IMG/VR virus record: IMGVR_UViG_3300025769_000114
Span: 1-59,971 of that record
DNA from: a virus
Direction: 5' to 3' (one strand)
Length of the DNA: 59,971 bases
The position numbers were made by a program, and so were the translations under genes. The notes under the pieces were generated by a model that ran no database searches, was not told where the DNA came from, and was given only the letters and a program-made list of their open reading frames with translations. Below are positions 7,991 to 17,144 of the stretch, one piece after another. Position 1 is the stretch's first letter. Every line of letters begins with the position of its first letter.

Positions 7991-9847
7991 ATGGCTCTCA
8001 GTAAAATCAAGTTTGCCCCCGGCGTAAACAAAGAAGGCACAGAGTATTCTGCTGACGCAGGATGGTTTGATGCTGACAAGATACGTTTTCGCCAAGGCAG
8101 AGTTGAAAAGATAGGGGGTTGGGAGAAGTACACAGATCAAAGCTTCCTTGGTGTCTGTCGGTCTTTACACAACTGGTCATCTTTAGAGTCCATAAACTAT
8201 CTGGGTGTGGGTACTAATCTAAAGTTCTATGTGGCTGAAGGCGCTGGGTACAACGACGTAACCCCAATAAGGCTTACCTCTGGCGCGGGTGATGCTACAT
8301 TTGCAGCAACAGACGGCTCTTCAACAATCACAGTTACAGAGAACGCTCATGGCGCGGTTGTTAATGACTTTGTTACTTTTAGTAGCGCAGCATCTCTTGG
8401 CGGGTTAATCACAGCCGCAGTCTTAAATCAGGAGTATCAGATTACTTCTGTGCCAACGACCAACACCTTTACGATTACGGCTAAGGACACAAACGGAACC
8501 GAGGTAGTCGCAAACTCTAGCGATACAGGTAACGGCGGTAGTTCTACTGTTGCGACTTATCAGATAAACACGGGCTTAAACACTTTCGTTCAAGGCACCG
8601 GATTTGGCGCAGGCACTTGGAGTTCTGGCGCTTGGGGCAGTTCTAGCAGCATATCTGCGGCTGGGCAGTTGCGCTTGTTTAGTCAAGACAACTTTGGCGA
8701 GGACTTGGTGTTCAATGCTAGAGGCGGTGGTATTTATTACTGGGACGAAAGCTCTGGTACAGGCACTAGAGCTATAGAGATTGGATCTCTTGCAGGGGCT
8801 TCAAACACGCCGACTATTGCCTTACAGGTTCTAGTTTCTGATATAGATCAGCACGTTATTGCTTTTGGCTCTAACCCGATTGGCTCATCAACTATTGACC
8901 CGTTATTAGTTAGGTTCTCTGATCAGGAGAATGCAGCAGATTGGACGCCAACAGCAACAAATACCGCTGGTGGTGTAAGGATAAACTCTGGATCAGAGAT
9001 CATTGGTGCCGTACAGACAAGGCAAGAGATACTTGTTTTTACAGATGTAAGTTTGCACTCAATGCGGTTTACTGGCGCTCCGTTTACCTTCCAGTTTTCA
9101 ACGCTAAGCACAGACATCTCTATGATCTCACCAAACGCGGCGGTTAACGCCAGAGGCTCTGTGTACTTCATGGATTCTGGTGGGTTCTATGTTTACAACG
9201 GCTCAGTGCAACCACTGCCTTGTAGCGTTAAAGAGCATGTGTTTACCAACCTGAACAAAGGTCAGGCGTTCAAGGTTTTTGCGGCAGAAAATAACGATTT
9301 TTCTGAAGTGATCTGGTTCTATCCTGTAGGCACCGATGACACTGAAATTACCAACTATGTGTCGTACAACTACGCTGAAAATCTTTGGGCTGTAGGCACT
9401 TTGGATCGTGGCGCTTGGATTGGTTATTCCAAGAACTCCAACCCTATTGCATCCAGCGTAAACACTGGGGTCACCGACGCAAACTACCTATACAACCATG
9501 AAATTGGTTTTGATGATGACGGTCAGGCAATGACGGCGTTTGTTGAGTCAGGTGATTTGGAGATAGGTGAAGGCGAGCGGTTTATGATGATTAGCAGGAT
9601 AATCCCTGACTTTAGCTTCCGTGGAGCTACATCAGATGCGTCTGTTGATTTCACAATCAAAGGCAGCAACTTCCCGCTAGAAACGCCCACAACCCAAGCA
9701 ACAGCTACAGTTACATCGTCAACTCAGCAGTCACACATACGCACAAGAGCAAGACATGCAATTGTTCGCATTGAAAGCAGCGGGTCTGGTTTTGGTTGGA
9801 GGCTTGGTGATCTTAGGTTTGATATGCGACAGGACGGTAGGCGCTAA
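7991..9847 (+). CDS. Tail/neck structural protein, P22 gp10-like or tail-tubular-like (618 aa)
   Basis: N-terminal KIKFAPGVNKEGT and FDADKIRFRQGRVEKIGGW are highly typical of a long beta-rich structural protein conserved in podovirus-like marine phages. The body repeats aromatic beta-strands compatible with a propeller-like fold. The 3' end overlaps the next ATG (TAATG). Relationship to the P22 gp10 / T7 gp12 tail-hub type is inference from size, fold impression and its place between portal-side and ejection proteins. Confidence 0.65.
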   Translation: MALSKIKFAPGVNKEGTEYSADAGWFDADKIRFRQGRVEKIGGWEKYTDQSFLGVCRSLHNWSSLESINYLGVGTNLKFYVAEGAGYNDVTPIRLTSGAGDATFAATDGSSTITVTENAHGAVVNDFVTFSSAASLGGLITAAVLNQEYQITSVPTTNTFTITAKDTNGTEVVANSSDTGNGGSSTVATYQINTGLNTFVQGTGFGAGTWSSGAWGSSSSISAAGQLRLFSQDNFGEDLVFNARGGGIYYWDESSGTGTRAIEIGSLAGASNTPTIALQVLVSDIDQHVIAFGSNPIGSSTIDPLLVRFSDQENAADWTPTATNTAGGVRINSGSEIIGAVQTRQEILVFTDVSLHSMRFTGAPFTFQFSTLSTDISMISPNAAVNARGSVYFMDSGGFYVYNGSVQPLPCSVKEHVFTNLNKGQAFKVFAAENNDFSEVIWFYPVGTDDTEITNYVSYNYAENLWAVGTLDRGAWIGYSKNSNPIASSVNTGVTDANYLYNHEIGFDDDGQAMTAFVESGDLEIGEGERFMMISRIIPDFSFRGATSDASVDFTIKGSNFPLETPTTQATATVTSSTQQSHIRTRARHAIVRIESSGSGFGWRLGDLRFDMRQDGRR

Positions 9848-10041
9848 TGGCAACAAGACAAAACCCACTACCTGTTCCAACGCCAGAGTATGATGTTAAC
9901 AACGAGGCGATTACTCGCAGAACCATAGAACAGGCGATGGATCAGATAGAAAACGATGTAAACCTAGCAAAGACCCAAGGCGACAAGTCTGGATCTTTAG
10001 CTATGCGTAGGTTCCAGTTCCTGCTTATGGGTGCATCGTGA
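9847..10041 (+). CDS. Small conserved virion-operon protein (64 aa)
   Basis: It starts on the previous stop codon. The sequence TRQNPLPVPTPEYD followed by a helix (ITRRTIEQAMDQIENDV) recurs in marine podovirus-like genomes next to the tail protein upstream. Function unknown; probably a minor structural or assembly factor. Confidence 0.6.
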   Translation: MATRQNPLPVPTPEYDVNNEAITRRTIEQAMDQIENDVNLAKTQGDKSGSLAMRRFQFLLMGAS

Positions 10042-10367
10042 CAGACGTTATCAAGGTGCTTGGTCAGGTTGATGTCAGCGCGACTACAACAACGACTTTG
10101 TACACAGCGCCCGACCTAACACAAACAACTGTTAGCTCATTGGTTATATGCAACCGTGGCGGTTCTGGCATCACGTTCAGAGTCAGTGTCCACGTTGGCG
10201 GTGCAACAGCCGATGACAAGCAGTTTATTTTTTACGACGAGGATCTTGCAGCAACCACCACGAGGACGGTTGTAATAGGCATTTGCCTCTCTCAAACAGA
10301 TGTGGTCAAGGTTTATTCCAGCGCCGCCAATGTAAGTTTTAACCTATTCGGGGTGGAGACAAGTTAA
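10038..10367 (+). CDS. Beta-sandwich minor structural protein (109 aa)
   Basis: A GTG start overlaps the preceding TGA (GTGA). The protein is Thr/Val-rich and predicted all-beta, with alternating strands such as VSSLVICNRGGSGITFRVSV, consistent with a small virion decoration or tail protein. The stop overlaps the next ATG. No precise family recognised. Confidence 0.6.
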   Translation: MTDVIKVLGQVDVSATTTTTLYTAPDLTQTTVSSLVICNRGGSGITFRVSVHVGGATADDKQFIFYDEDLAATTTRTVVIGICLSQTDVVKVYSSAANVSFNLFGVETS

Positions 10368-12325
10368 TGAACTATGTAAGAGGACAGCTACAGCAAGCGC
10401 CATTACAGCCACAAGCAGAACAGATGGCCCAGTATGGTCGCTACGGCGACAGTATGTTGGTTCACATGAATCCAGCAGAGGTGCAGGGCATCGCATCACT
10501 CACCCCCGGCGGTTTAACTACAAACCCTGTCACAGGTCAGCCAGAGGCGTTTGCCTTCCTTATCCCTATGCTGGCAAGCATGGCCGCTCCCGGCGCGTTT
10601 ACAGCCGCTGCTGGCGCTTTAGGCACAGGTGCGCTAGGAAGCACCTTGGCTGCAATAGGCGCTAACAGCGCCCTAGCAGGCGCTATAGGCTCAGGCCTTG
10701 CCACAACAGCCATGACTGGCGACCTCAAGAAGGGTATTGCTTCTGGCCTTATGGGCTACGGGGTAGGATCTGCTTTGGGTGCGGGTGCGGACGTTGCTAC
10801 AGGCGCTGATGCCACTGCTGCCGCTTTGGATACAGCCACTACTGAGGGCGCTAAGCTGGCTGCTGATGCTACAGCGTTGCAAGCCGCCGCTGTAGACCCT
10901 ACTTCGATAGAGGCGGCATCAAAAGCCGCAATTGATGCAACCAGCAATCAAGGTTTGCAGGATGCATTAAGCGACAGGCTTATATCCGAAAGAACCAGTG
11001 CTGGGTTTGGAGAAAGGCTTACGCAACCTTTTTCAAGTGGAGATGCACTAAAAGCTACAGCTAAAGGCCTTACGAAGCCTTCTGCAATCCTGCCAATGGC
11101 AATAGGCAGTGGTATGCAGGGCGACATAGAAATGCAGGAAGGCTACGAGCGCATGGCTCGTGAAGCTGAGCGTGAGCGCCAAGCGGAATCGGATAGAGCA
11201 TACGAACTTCTAGGCACCTCTCTTTCGCAGGTTGGTCAGGATTACAACATGGATGTATCTGGTGCTAACAGACGGTATTCAGCTTATGACGGCTACAACA
11301 TGGGTGGCATCGTATCTGTAAATCCACAAGAGTATCAGCGCCAGTTAGGTGAGGTTCAAAGACTTGGTCAAGCACCTGTCCGCATGGATATGGGCGGCCC
11401 TACAGGGGGGTTTAACCAAGATTATGTGCCTCCGAGTGTTAGGTTTGGCCTTGGATCTGCGGCGTCCCGTCAAGCTGGCCTTAGAGGCCCAGTGGCTAAA
11501 ACGGCAGAAGAGCTTGCAGAGGTTGGGTATCGGCCCGGATTTGGCCCTGAAATAAGCTATTTTAGGGAAAGAACTCCAGAAGCTGACACTACAGACACAA
11601 CAACCACAGACACTACAACGCCTCCAGTAGATGTGCCGTTTGATCCGGGTATGCGTGACGGCATCGGCTCTATGATGTCTGAGTCTGAGTACGACGCTTT
11701 GGTTGCTTTAGCTACAACGCCAAGGCGAGGTATGAGCAGGGCAAGCAAGAAGTATCAGGCTGCTGTTCAAGAGTATGAGGATCTTGGTCTGACTGGCGAC
11801 AAACAAAAAGACATGGGCGTATTTCAAACACCAGTGAACATGGATGAGTTGGCGTTTGATTACACTGAAACATACGCTATGCAAGAGGGTGGCTCGGTTC
11901 CTAGCGCAGATCCGTTAATAGAGCAGGCAATGATGGCAGTTCTTGGGCAGCTATCTGAAGATGAGGCTGAGATTGTCATAAAAAGATTCGTTGATGAGTA
12001 CGGGTCTGAGGCATTTCAAATGCTAAGAGAGCAGGTGCTGCAAGGCGTACAACCTAACTCGCAAACCGAAGGCCTTATTAAGGGCGAAGGTCGAGGTATG
12101 GATGACATGATTCCCGGAACTATTGGCGCTCAGCAGCCAGTAGCTGTTTCTCCCGGCGAGTACATCATCCCTGCTGATGTGGTATCTGCGGCTGGTGACG
12201 GCGACACAGATGCAGGCGCTAGACGTTTTGATCAGATGTTAGACGAAGTACGAATGCAAAAAACAGGTACAACGAAGCAGCCAGACCCGCTGGTTTCTAG
12301 TGCTGGAGGACTAATACCCGCATGA
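10367..12325 (+). CDS. Internal virion / ejection-type protein (652 aa)
   Basis: Residues about 55-180 are Gly/Ala-rich and hydrophobic (AAPGAFTAAAGALGTGALG), compatible with membrane insertion during DNA ejection. The C-terminal 100 residues carry GMDDMIPGTIGAQQPVAVSP, then GEYIIPADVV and GARRFDQMLDEVR, a conserved module of marine phage virion proteins. The middle has MGGIVS and MQEGGSV segments. It overlaps the next gene by 4 bases. The ejection role is inference from composition and context. Confidence 0.62.
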   Translation: MNYVRGQLQQAPLQPQAEQMAQYGRYGDSMLVHMNPAEVQGIASLTPGGLTTNPVTGQPEAFAFLIPMLASMAAPGAFTAAAGALGTGALGSTLAAIGANSALAGAIGSGLATTAMTGDLKKGIASGLMGYGVGSALGAGADVATGADATAAALDTATTEGAKLAADATALQAAAVDPTSIEAASKAAIDATSNQGLQDALSDRLISERTSAGFGERLTQPFSSGDALKATAKGLTKPSAILPMAIGSGMQGDIEMQEGYERMAREAERERQAESDRAYELLGTSLSQVGQDYNMDVSGANRRYSAYDGYNMGGIVSVNPQEYQRQLGEVQRLGQAPVRMDMGGPTGGFNQDYVPPSVRFGLGSAASRQAGLRGPVAKTAEELAEVGYRPGFGPEISYFRERTPEADTTDTTTTDTTTPPVDVPFDPGMRDGIGSMMSESEYDALVALATTPRRGMSRASKKYQAAVQEYEDLGLTGDKQKDMGVFQTPVNMDELAFDYTETYAMQEGGSVPSADPLIEQAMMAVLGQLSEDEAEIVIKRFVDEYGSEAFQMLREQVLQGVQPNSQTEGLIKGEGRGMDDMIPGTIGAQQPVAVSPGEYIIPADVVSAAGDGDTDAGARRFDQMLDEVRMQKTGTTKQPDPLVSSAGGLIPA

Positions 12326-12837
12326 ATCAACTATTAAGCTTTGACGAGTCAAGGGTTAGGGATATCTCTCGCGAACCAAAAGTTCGCAGCAAGTCAGCGC
12401 CGAGAGAAGTAACCCACGCCATAACTATGGTTCCACCAAACTATGTGGAAACTCTGTGGCCTGAGATAAGAGATCAGTTGCTCAAAGCTATTGCTAGGTC
12501 TAAGGGCCGATGGACGGAACGAGCGTTGTTTCACTCCGTTGTTTCGGGCAATCAGCACCTTTGGTTAGCGTTTGATTCAGAACACAAGATAAACGGAGTA
12601 GGCACTACAGAGCTTATGTCTTACCCCGGCAAAAAGATGCTCACAATACAGTTCTTGGGCGGCGACAAATTCAATGAATGGGTTTGGGACATGCTGGAAA
12701 GATTTACTGACTGGGCTAAAGATAATAACTGTGATGGCATAGAAGCTACTGCTAGGATGGGATTCTGGAAATGGCTTCAGCAAGACGGCTTTGAAAGGTC
12801 ATATGTCGTTTACGAAAGGAGTTTGAAGGATGAGTAA
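12322..12837 (+). CDS. GNAT-like acetyltransferase-fold virion protein (171 aa)
   Basis: The C-terminal half shows a GNAT-like pattern: beta-strand MLTIQFLGGDKF, helix with WDMLERFTDWAKDN, strand CDGIEATARMGFWKWLQQDGF. This resembles the T7 gp13-type internal virion protein and relatives, where the fold may be structural rather than catalytic. It sits between two internal-protein genes and overlaps both. Acetyltransferase activity is not claimed. Confidence 0.6.
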   Translation: MNQLLSFDESRVRDISREPKVRSKSAPREVTHAITMVPPNYVETLWPEIRDQLLKAIARSKGRWTERALFHSVVSGNQHLWLAFDSEHKINGVGTTELMSYPGKKMLTIQFLGGDKFNEWVWDMLERFTDWAKDNNCDGIEATARMGFWKWLQQDGFERSYVVYERSLKDE

Positions 12838-14962
12838 AGGCGGTGGTGGCGGCGGCGTCCAACAAAGCGAAAGCGTAGTAACTCAAACTAATTTACCAGA
12901 GTATGCCAAGCCTTTTTACGAGGAGATGCTTGGTCGTACAGTCTACGAAAGCACTCGTCCATACGAGACTTATCAGGGCACTAGAATAGCCGACTTTAAC
13001 CCGTTTGAAACTACAGCAATGACGGGCATGGCTGAGATGGCTGCTGCTGGCGCTCCACAGCAGATAAGGTCTGCAAGCGACATAGCTACCCAAATAGGCT
13101 TCCAGCCTACCAATATGGGCACAAACATAGCCGCTGGATTCAACCCTCAACAGCAGTTTTCAGGGTATCAAGCCGGGACTATTGGATCAGGATACACCGC
13201 CCCTACCGACGCATCACTCACACAAGGTTTTCAGGCTGGCACATTAGCTCCAACCTATGCACCCGGAACCATAGCGTCTGGTTATGTGCCACAAGCAAGA
13301 ACATCGGCATTTGCCCCTCAAACATCTACAAGCGGTTACACAGCGGAAGATGTAACGTCCGGCTATGAAGCAGGAACAGTTGGGCAAGGCTATCAAGCTA
13401 GAGAATTAGGTGTTGGCTACGAAGCTGGCGCTTTTGATCCGGGCTACGTTGCGCGTGAGCTAGGTCAAGACTACGCAGCAAGAGATTTGCAGTCTCAATA
13501 CACAGGGCAGGGCGATTTTGGCCCCGGTTTTCAAGCTGGAACAGTAGCTGACGCAGCTACTCTAGAAAGCTATATGAGTCCTTATCAGCAGCTTGTCACT
13601 GACATAGAGGCTAGAGAAGCGCAAAGAGCTTCAGATATACAGGCTGCAAACATATCGCAACAAGCAGCGCAGGCTGGCGGTCTGGGCGGCTATCGTGAAG
13701 CAATCATGCAGGCTGAGCGTGAAAGAAACCTTGGTCAGCAGCTTGCAGACATACAAGCTAAGGGCGGTCAGGCGGCGTTTGCTCAAGCACAGCAGGCGTT
13801 TGAGGCTGACAGAGCAGCAAGACTACAAGAGGCTCAGCTTGGACTGCAAACAGGGACACAAGCGCAGCAAGCCTTACAACAGGCAGAACAGCTAAGGCAA
13901 TCAGCGTTTGGCACCACTGAGCAGGCAAGACAAGCCCAGCAAAAAATGGCTATTGACTCGTTCAGGGTTGGTGAGCAAGCCAGACAGCAGGCTGCTCAGC
14001 TTGGTCTTTCCGCCCAGCAGCAGGAAGACGCAGCAAGACAAGCCCAAGAAAAGTTCTCGCAAAGCGCGTTTCAACAAACAGAGGCAGGCCGAAGGTCGCA
14101 ACAAGAACTTGACGTTCAAGCGTTTCAAGCTGGAGAACAGGCAAGACAACAGGCTGCTAAGCTTGGTCTTTCTGCCGATCAACAAGATGCTGCTGCTCGC
14201 CAAGCACAAGAGCAGTTACGGCAGGGCGCTTTTGGTCAGACTATGGAAGGGGCTGCTCAACAAGAGCAGTTCGCTCAGCGAGCATTTGAGGCTGGTGAAA
14301 AAGCAAGACAGACGGCAGCACAGCTAGGTCTTTCTGCTCAACAGCAACAAGAAGCGGCGAATCAGGCTGCTCAGCGGTTCCGTTCAGATGCGTTTGCAGA
14401 GAATCAAAGAGGCAGACTTGCTCAGCAACAAGAGGCTAGGGCTGTGTTTGAGGCTAGAGAAAGAGCCAAGCAACAGGCAGCACAGCTAGGGTTGTCGGCA
14501 GCAGAAACTCAAGAGCGCATGAGACAAGCCGAAAACCAAGCCGCTATGCAGGCTAGAGAGTTTAACGTCCGAACAGCGCAAGACAGAGCGCAACTAGGGT
14601 TGGCTGGGCTACAGGCTGATCAGGCTGGTAGGGGTCAGGCCTTGGATGCTGCAAGACTTCTTAGCTCGCTTGGTGGTCAAGAGCAGGCAATGGCTTTCGA
14701 CAGGTTGCGTAACTTGCAAGCCGCTGGTGAGATACAGCGTGGTTTGGATCAGCGTAGCCTTGATATGGGTTACCAAGACTTCTTGCGTCAGCAAGCGTTC
14801 CCAAGAGAGCAGATTGGATTCTTTAGCAATATGCTTCAAGGGCTACCTGTTACCCCCGGTAGCACTATGGCGAGTTATGGCGTACAGCCTTCAACAACTC
14901 AACAGCTTCTTGGCGCGGGTATCGGTGGCGTAGGCTTGTATAATGCCTTGGGCGGCAGGTAG
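12830..14962 (+). CDS. Repeat-rich coiled-coil internal virion protein (710 aa)
   Basis: The N-terminus is Gly-rich (KGGGGGGVQQSESVV). Residues about 100-240 carry roughly ten short GY.A or GF.AGT repeats of about 10 residues. Residues about 260-570 are Gln/Ala-rich coiled coil, with about four tandem units of roughly 50 residues built on GEQARQQAAQLGLSAQQQ. The C-terminal part has FPREQIGFFSNMLQGLP, a segment seen in related podovirus-like proteins. Likely a core or ejection protein; the long helices suit a trans-envelope channel. Confidence 0.65.
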   Translation: MSKGGGGGGVQQSESVVTQTNLPEYAKPFYEEMLGRTVYESTRPYETYQGTRIADFNPFETTAMTGMAEMAAAGAPQQIRSASDIATQIGFQPTNMGTNIAAGFNPQQQFSGYQAGTIGSGYTAPTDASLTQGFQAGTLAPTYAPGTIASGYVPQARTSAFAPQTSTSGYTAEDVTSGYEAGTVGQGYQARELGVGYEAGAFDPGYVARELGQDYAARDLQSQYTGQGDFGPGFQAGTVADAATLESYMSPYQQLVTDIEAREAQRASDIQAANISQQAAQAGGLGGYREAIMQAERERNLGQQLADIQAKGGQAAFAQAQQAFEADRAARLQEAQLGLQTGTQAQQALQQAEQLRQSAFGTTEQARQAQQKMAIDSFRVGEQARQQAAQLGLSAQQQEDAARQAQEKFSQSAFQQTEAGRRSQQELDVQAFQAGEQARQQAAKLGLSADQQDAAARQAQEQLRQGAFGQTMEGAAQQEQFAQRAFEAGEKARQTAAQLGLSAQQQQEAANQAAQRFRSDAFAENQRGRLAQQQEARAVFEARERAKQQAAQLGLSAAETQERMRQAENQAAMQAREFNVRTAQDRAQLGLAGLQADQAGRGQALDAARLLSSLGGQEQAMAFDRLRNLQAAGEIQRGLDQRSLDMGYQDFLRQQAFPREQIGFFSNMLQGLPVTPGSTMASYGVQPSTTQQLLGAGIGGVGLYNALGGR

Positions 14963-14971
14963 AGGATAGCA

Positions 14972-17140
14972 ATGCAAAACTTAATTCAGCTAGAAGATGA
15001 TGTAAAAGGCTTGCCTGATCAGGCTTTGCAGCAGTTAGCTCAAAGACCTAACCCGCAACTTCCCCAGTTCCTTGTTGTGAGCGAGATACAGCGCCGTAGC
15101 GACATGCGTAAGCGTTTTGAAGCAAGGCAACAACAGCCTCAAGGCACTGTTGCTCAGCAAATAGTTGCACCTCAGCAGCAGGGTATAGGCGCTATGGTGC
15201 CTCCGGGCCAGCAGCCTATGCCTCCAAGAATGCCCATGCAGCCCCCTATGCAGCAGCCTATGGCTCCACAAGGGATGTCCGGCGGTGGCGTAGTCCGCAT
15301 GGCGGCAGGTAGGCAAGCTACATTCCCTATGGATCAAACTCCGCCACAGTCATCTATTATTGGTCAGAGAATAAATAACCCGTTTAACATCAGGCAGTAT
15401 GACCAAGGATTTCTTGGTGAATCAGGCGAAGACTCAGGCTTTGTAAGCTTTGAAGACCCAATGTACGGAGTTCGCGCTGCTGACAGAGTGCTTACCACCT
15501 ACGGCACAAAGCGCGGAATCAACACCATCCGTGGTCTAATAAATAGGTTTGCTCCGCCATCAGAAAACGACACTAGGAATTACGTTAACTACATATCTGG
15601 TCAGCTTGGCATAGACCCTGACGCAGAGGTTGACCTTTCTGATCCTGAGATGAGAGCAAGAATCTTGTCGCCAATGGCTATGATGGAGTCTAGGTCTGAG
15701 TACAGCCCCGGCCAGATAACCGAAATGATTGAGATGGCTAATGCGCCTCGGCAAGAACTAAGGCCTCTTGTGCCAGACGTTCAGTTGCCAGAAATGAATA
15801 TACCTATGCCTCAACAACGAGAGACACGGGTGACCACCGAAGAGGTGTTTGATGCTCCAGTCCAACAAAGCGGCCCACAAAGCCTAGACGAGCTAATGAC
15901 CGCCACCTTTGGTGACAGACAGACCCCAGATGTTGCACCTCAAAGCCGTCAGGGGGCTGTATCAAGGCTTCCTGAGCTAGAGGGCGGATTACCACAAACA
16001 ATGCGACAACCCACTGGCAGCGAGCCGGGGGACGTTATACGGCTGGCTGAAGACACTAAGGTTGATCCGAAGGGCCTTATTACTACAGACAATCAGCCTG
16101 TAGGGGCAATCGTTGAAGATGCTTTGAAAGCGCAGCCAAAAGATAAGGTAAGACCTGCTGCAACCGATATATCGGCGTCTTTAGCCTTGCTTGAGCAATC
16201 TGCACAGGCGATTGGAGATCCCAGCACTGCTGTGACGGAAAGAATGAGGCTGTTGACCACTCCGCAACAAGTGCCTGCGGCTCAAGCCGCCTCTGACACT
16301 GGGGACATATCAATTCTTGGCGGGTTGATTACAGGAAAGCGCAAGTCTCCAGAGGAGATGGCTAGGATACAAGCTGAAAGGGACGCCACTACGAAAAGGA
16401 TGCTTGAGGCTCAGGCAGCATCTGATGAAGAAAAACCCAGAGAAACAAGACGGGCAAGAAGGTTAAGACAACGAGGCAATAACCCCACCACTGTTGTAGA
16501 AGAAAAAGCTGCTGAGCAATCTGCTGCCGCAGAAACCGATGTTGAAAGAGGTGAAATAAAAGAAGAGATCGTCAATCAGCAACCAGTTGATGACATCAGT
16601 CAAACAGCGCAAACAACACAACAACAGGCTGATCAATACATAGCAGACGCTAGAAAAGCCCGTCAAGAGGGGCTGATTACCAAAGAAGATTTAGCCAAGA
16701 AAGAAGCTTTAGGCGCTGCATTGATACAGCTTGGTGCGGGTATTGCCAAGGGTGACTTCGCAGAAGGCCTTTCTAAGGCTGGCGTTGCTGCACAGGATGT
16801 GCGTGAAAAAGCTCGTGACAGGGCTGTAAGGTCTGATTATTACGAGTACTTGAAGACCAAACCTTCCACAACGGGTCTTACCGCTTCAGGTCAAAATTAT
16901 CAGCGGCTGTTAAAAACCGTAAACACAGAGCTAGAAAAAGAATTTGGCAAAATAAACATAAACATGATGCCTGAAGACATTCAGTTGCAGTATGCAGCTA
17001 GGCGTGAGCAATTATTGCGTGAACTCGCCCCTCAATTTCAGTTAGGTGATGCTGATATTGGGCCATCACTCGTTGATCCAGTGCAAGCGGCAACGCAAAG
17101 TGCCACTCCGGGTGGCATAAACTTCGGGGATATGCAGTAA
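14972..17140 (+). CDS. Virion protein with muramidase-like domain (722 aa)
   Basis: Residues about 130-225 contain NNPFNIR (135-141), FVSFEDPMYGVRAADR, TIRGLINRFAPPSEND and VNYISGQLGI, the signature of virion-associated lysozyme-like domains found in phage internal proteins. These open the peptidoglycan locally during DNA entry. The N-terminus is Pro/Gln/Met-rich and the C-terminal half is helical and charged. It lies between the coiled-coil internal protein and the giant protein. Catalytic residues cannot be fixed from sequence alone. Confidence 0.65.
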   Translation: MQNLIQLEDDVKGLPDQALQQLAQRPNPQLPQFLVVSEIQRRSDMRKRFEARQQQPQGTVAQQIVAPQQQGIGAMVPPGQQPMPPRMPMQPPMQQPMAPQGMSGGGVVRMAAGRQATFPMDQTPPQSSIIGQRINNPFNIRQYDQGFLGESGEDSGFVSFEDPMYGVRAADRVLTTYGTKRGINTIRGLINRFAPPSENDTRNYVNYISGQLGIDPDAEVDLSDPEMRARILSPMAMMESRSEYSPGQITEMIEMANAPRQELRPLVPDVQLPEMNIPMPQQRETRVTTEEVFDAPVQQSGPQSLDELMTATFGDRQTPDVAPQSRQGAVSRLPELEGGLPQTMRQPTGSEPGDVIRLAEDTKVDPKGLITTDNQPVGAIVEDALKAQPKDKVRPAATDISASLALLEQSAQAIGDPSTAVTERMRLLTTPQQVPAAQAASDTGDISILGGLITGKRKSPEEMARIQAERDATTKRMLEAQAASDEEKPRETRRARRLRQRGNNPTTVVEEKAAEQSAAAETDVERGEIKEEIVNQQPVDDISQTAQTTQQQADQYIADARKARQEGLITKEDLAKKEALGAALIQLGAGIAKGDFAEGLSKAGVAAQDVREKARDRAVRSDYYEYLKTKPSTTGLTASGQNYQRLLKTVNTELEKEFGKININMMPEDIQLQYAARREQLLRELAPQFQLGDADIGPSLVDPVQAATQSATPGGINFGDMQ

Positions 17141-17144
17141 AGAG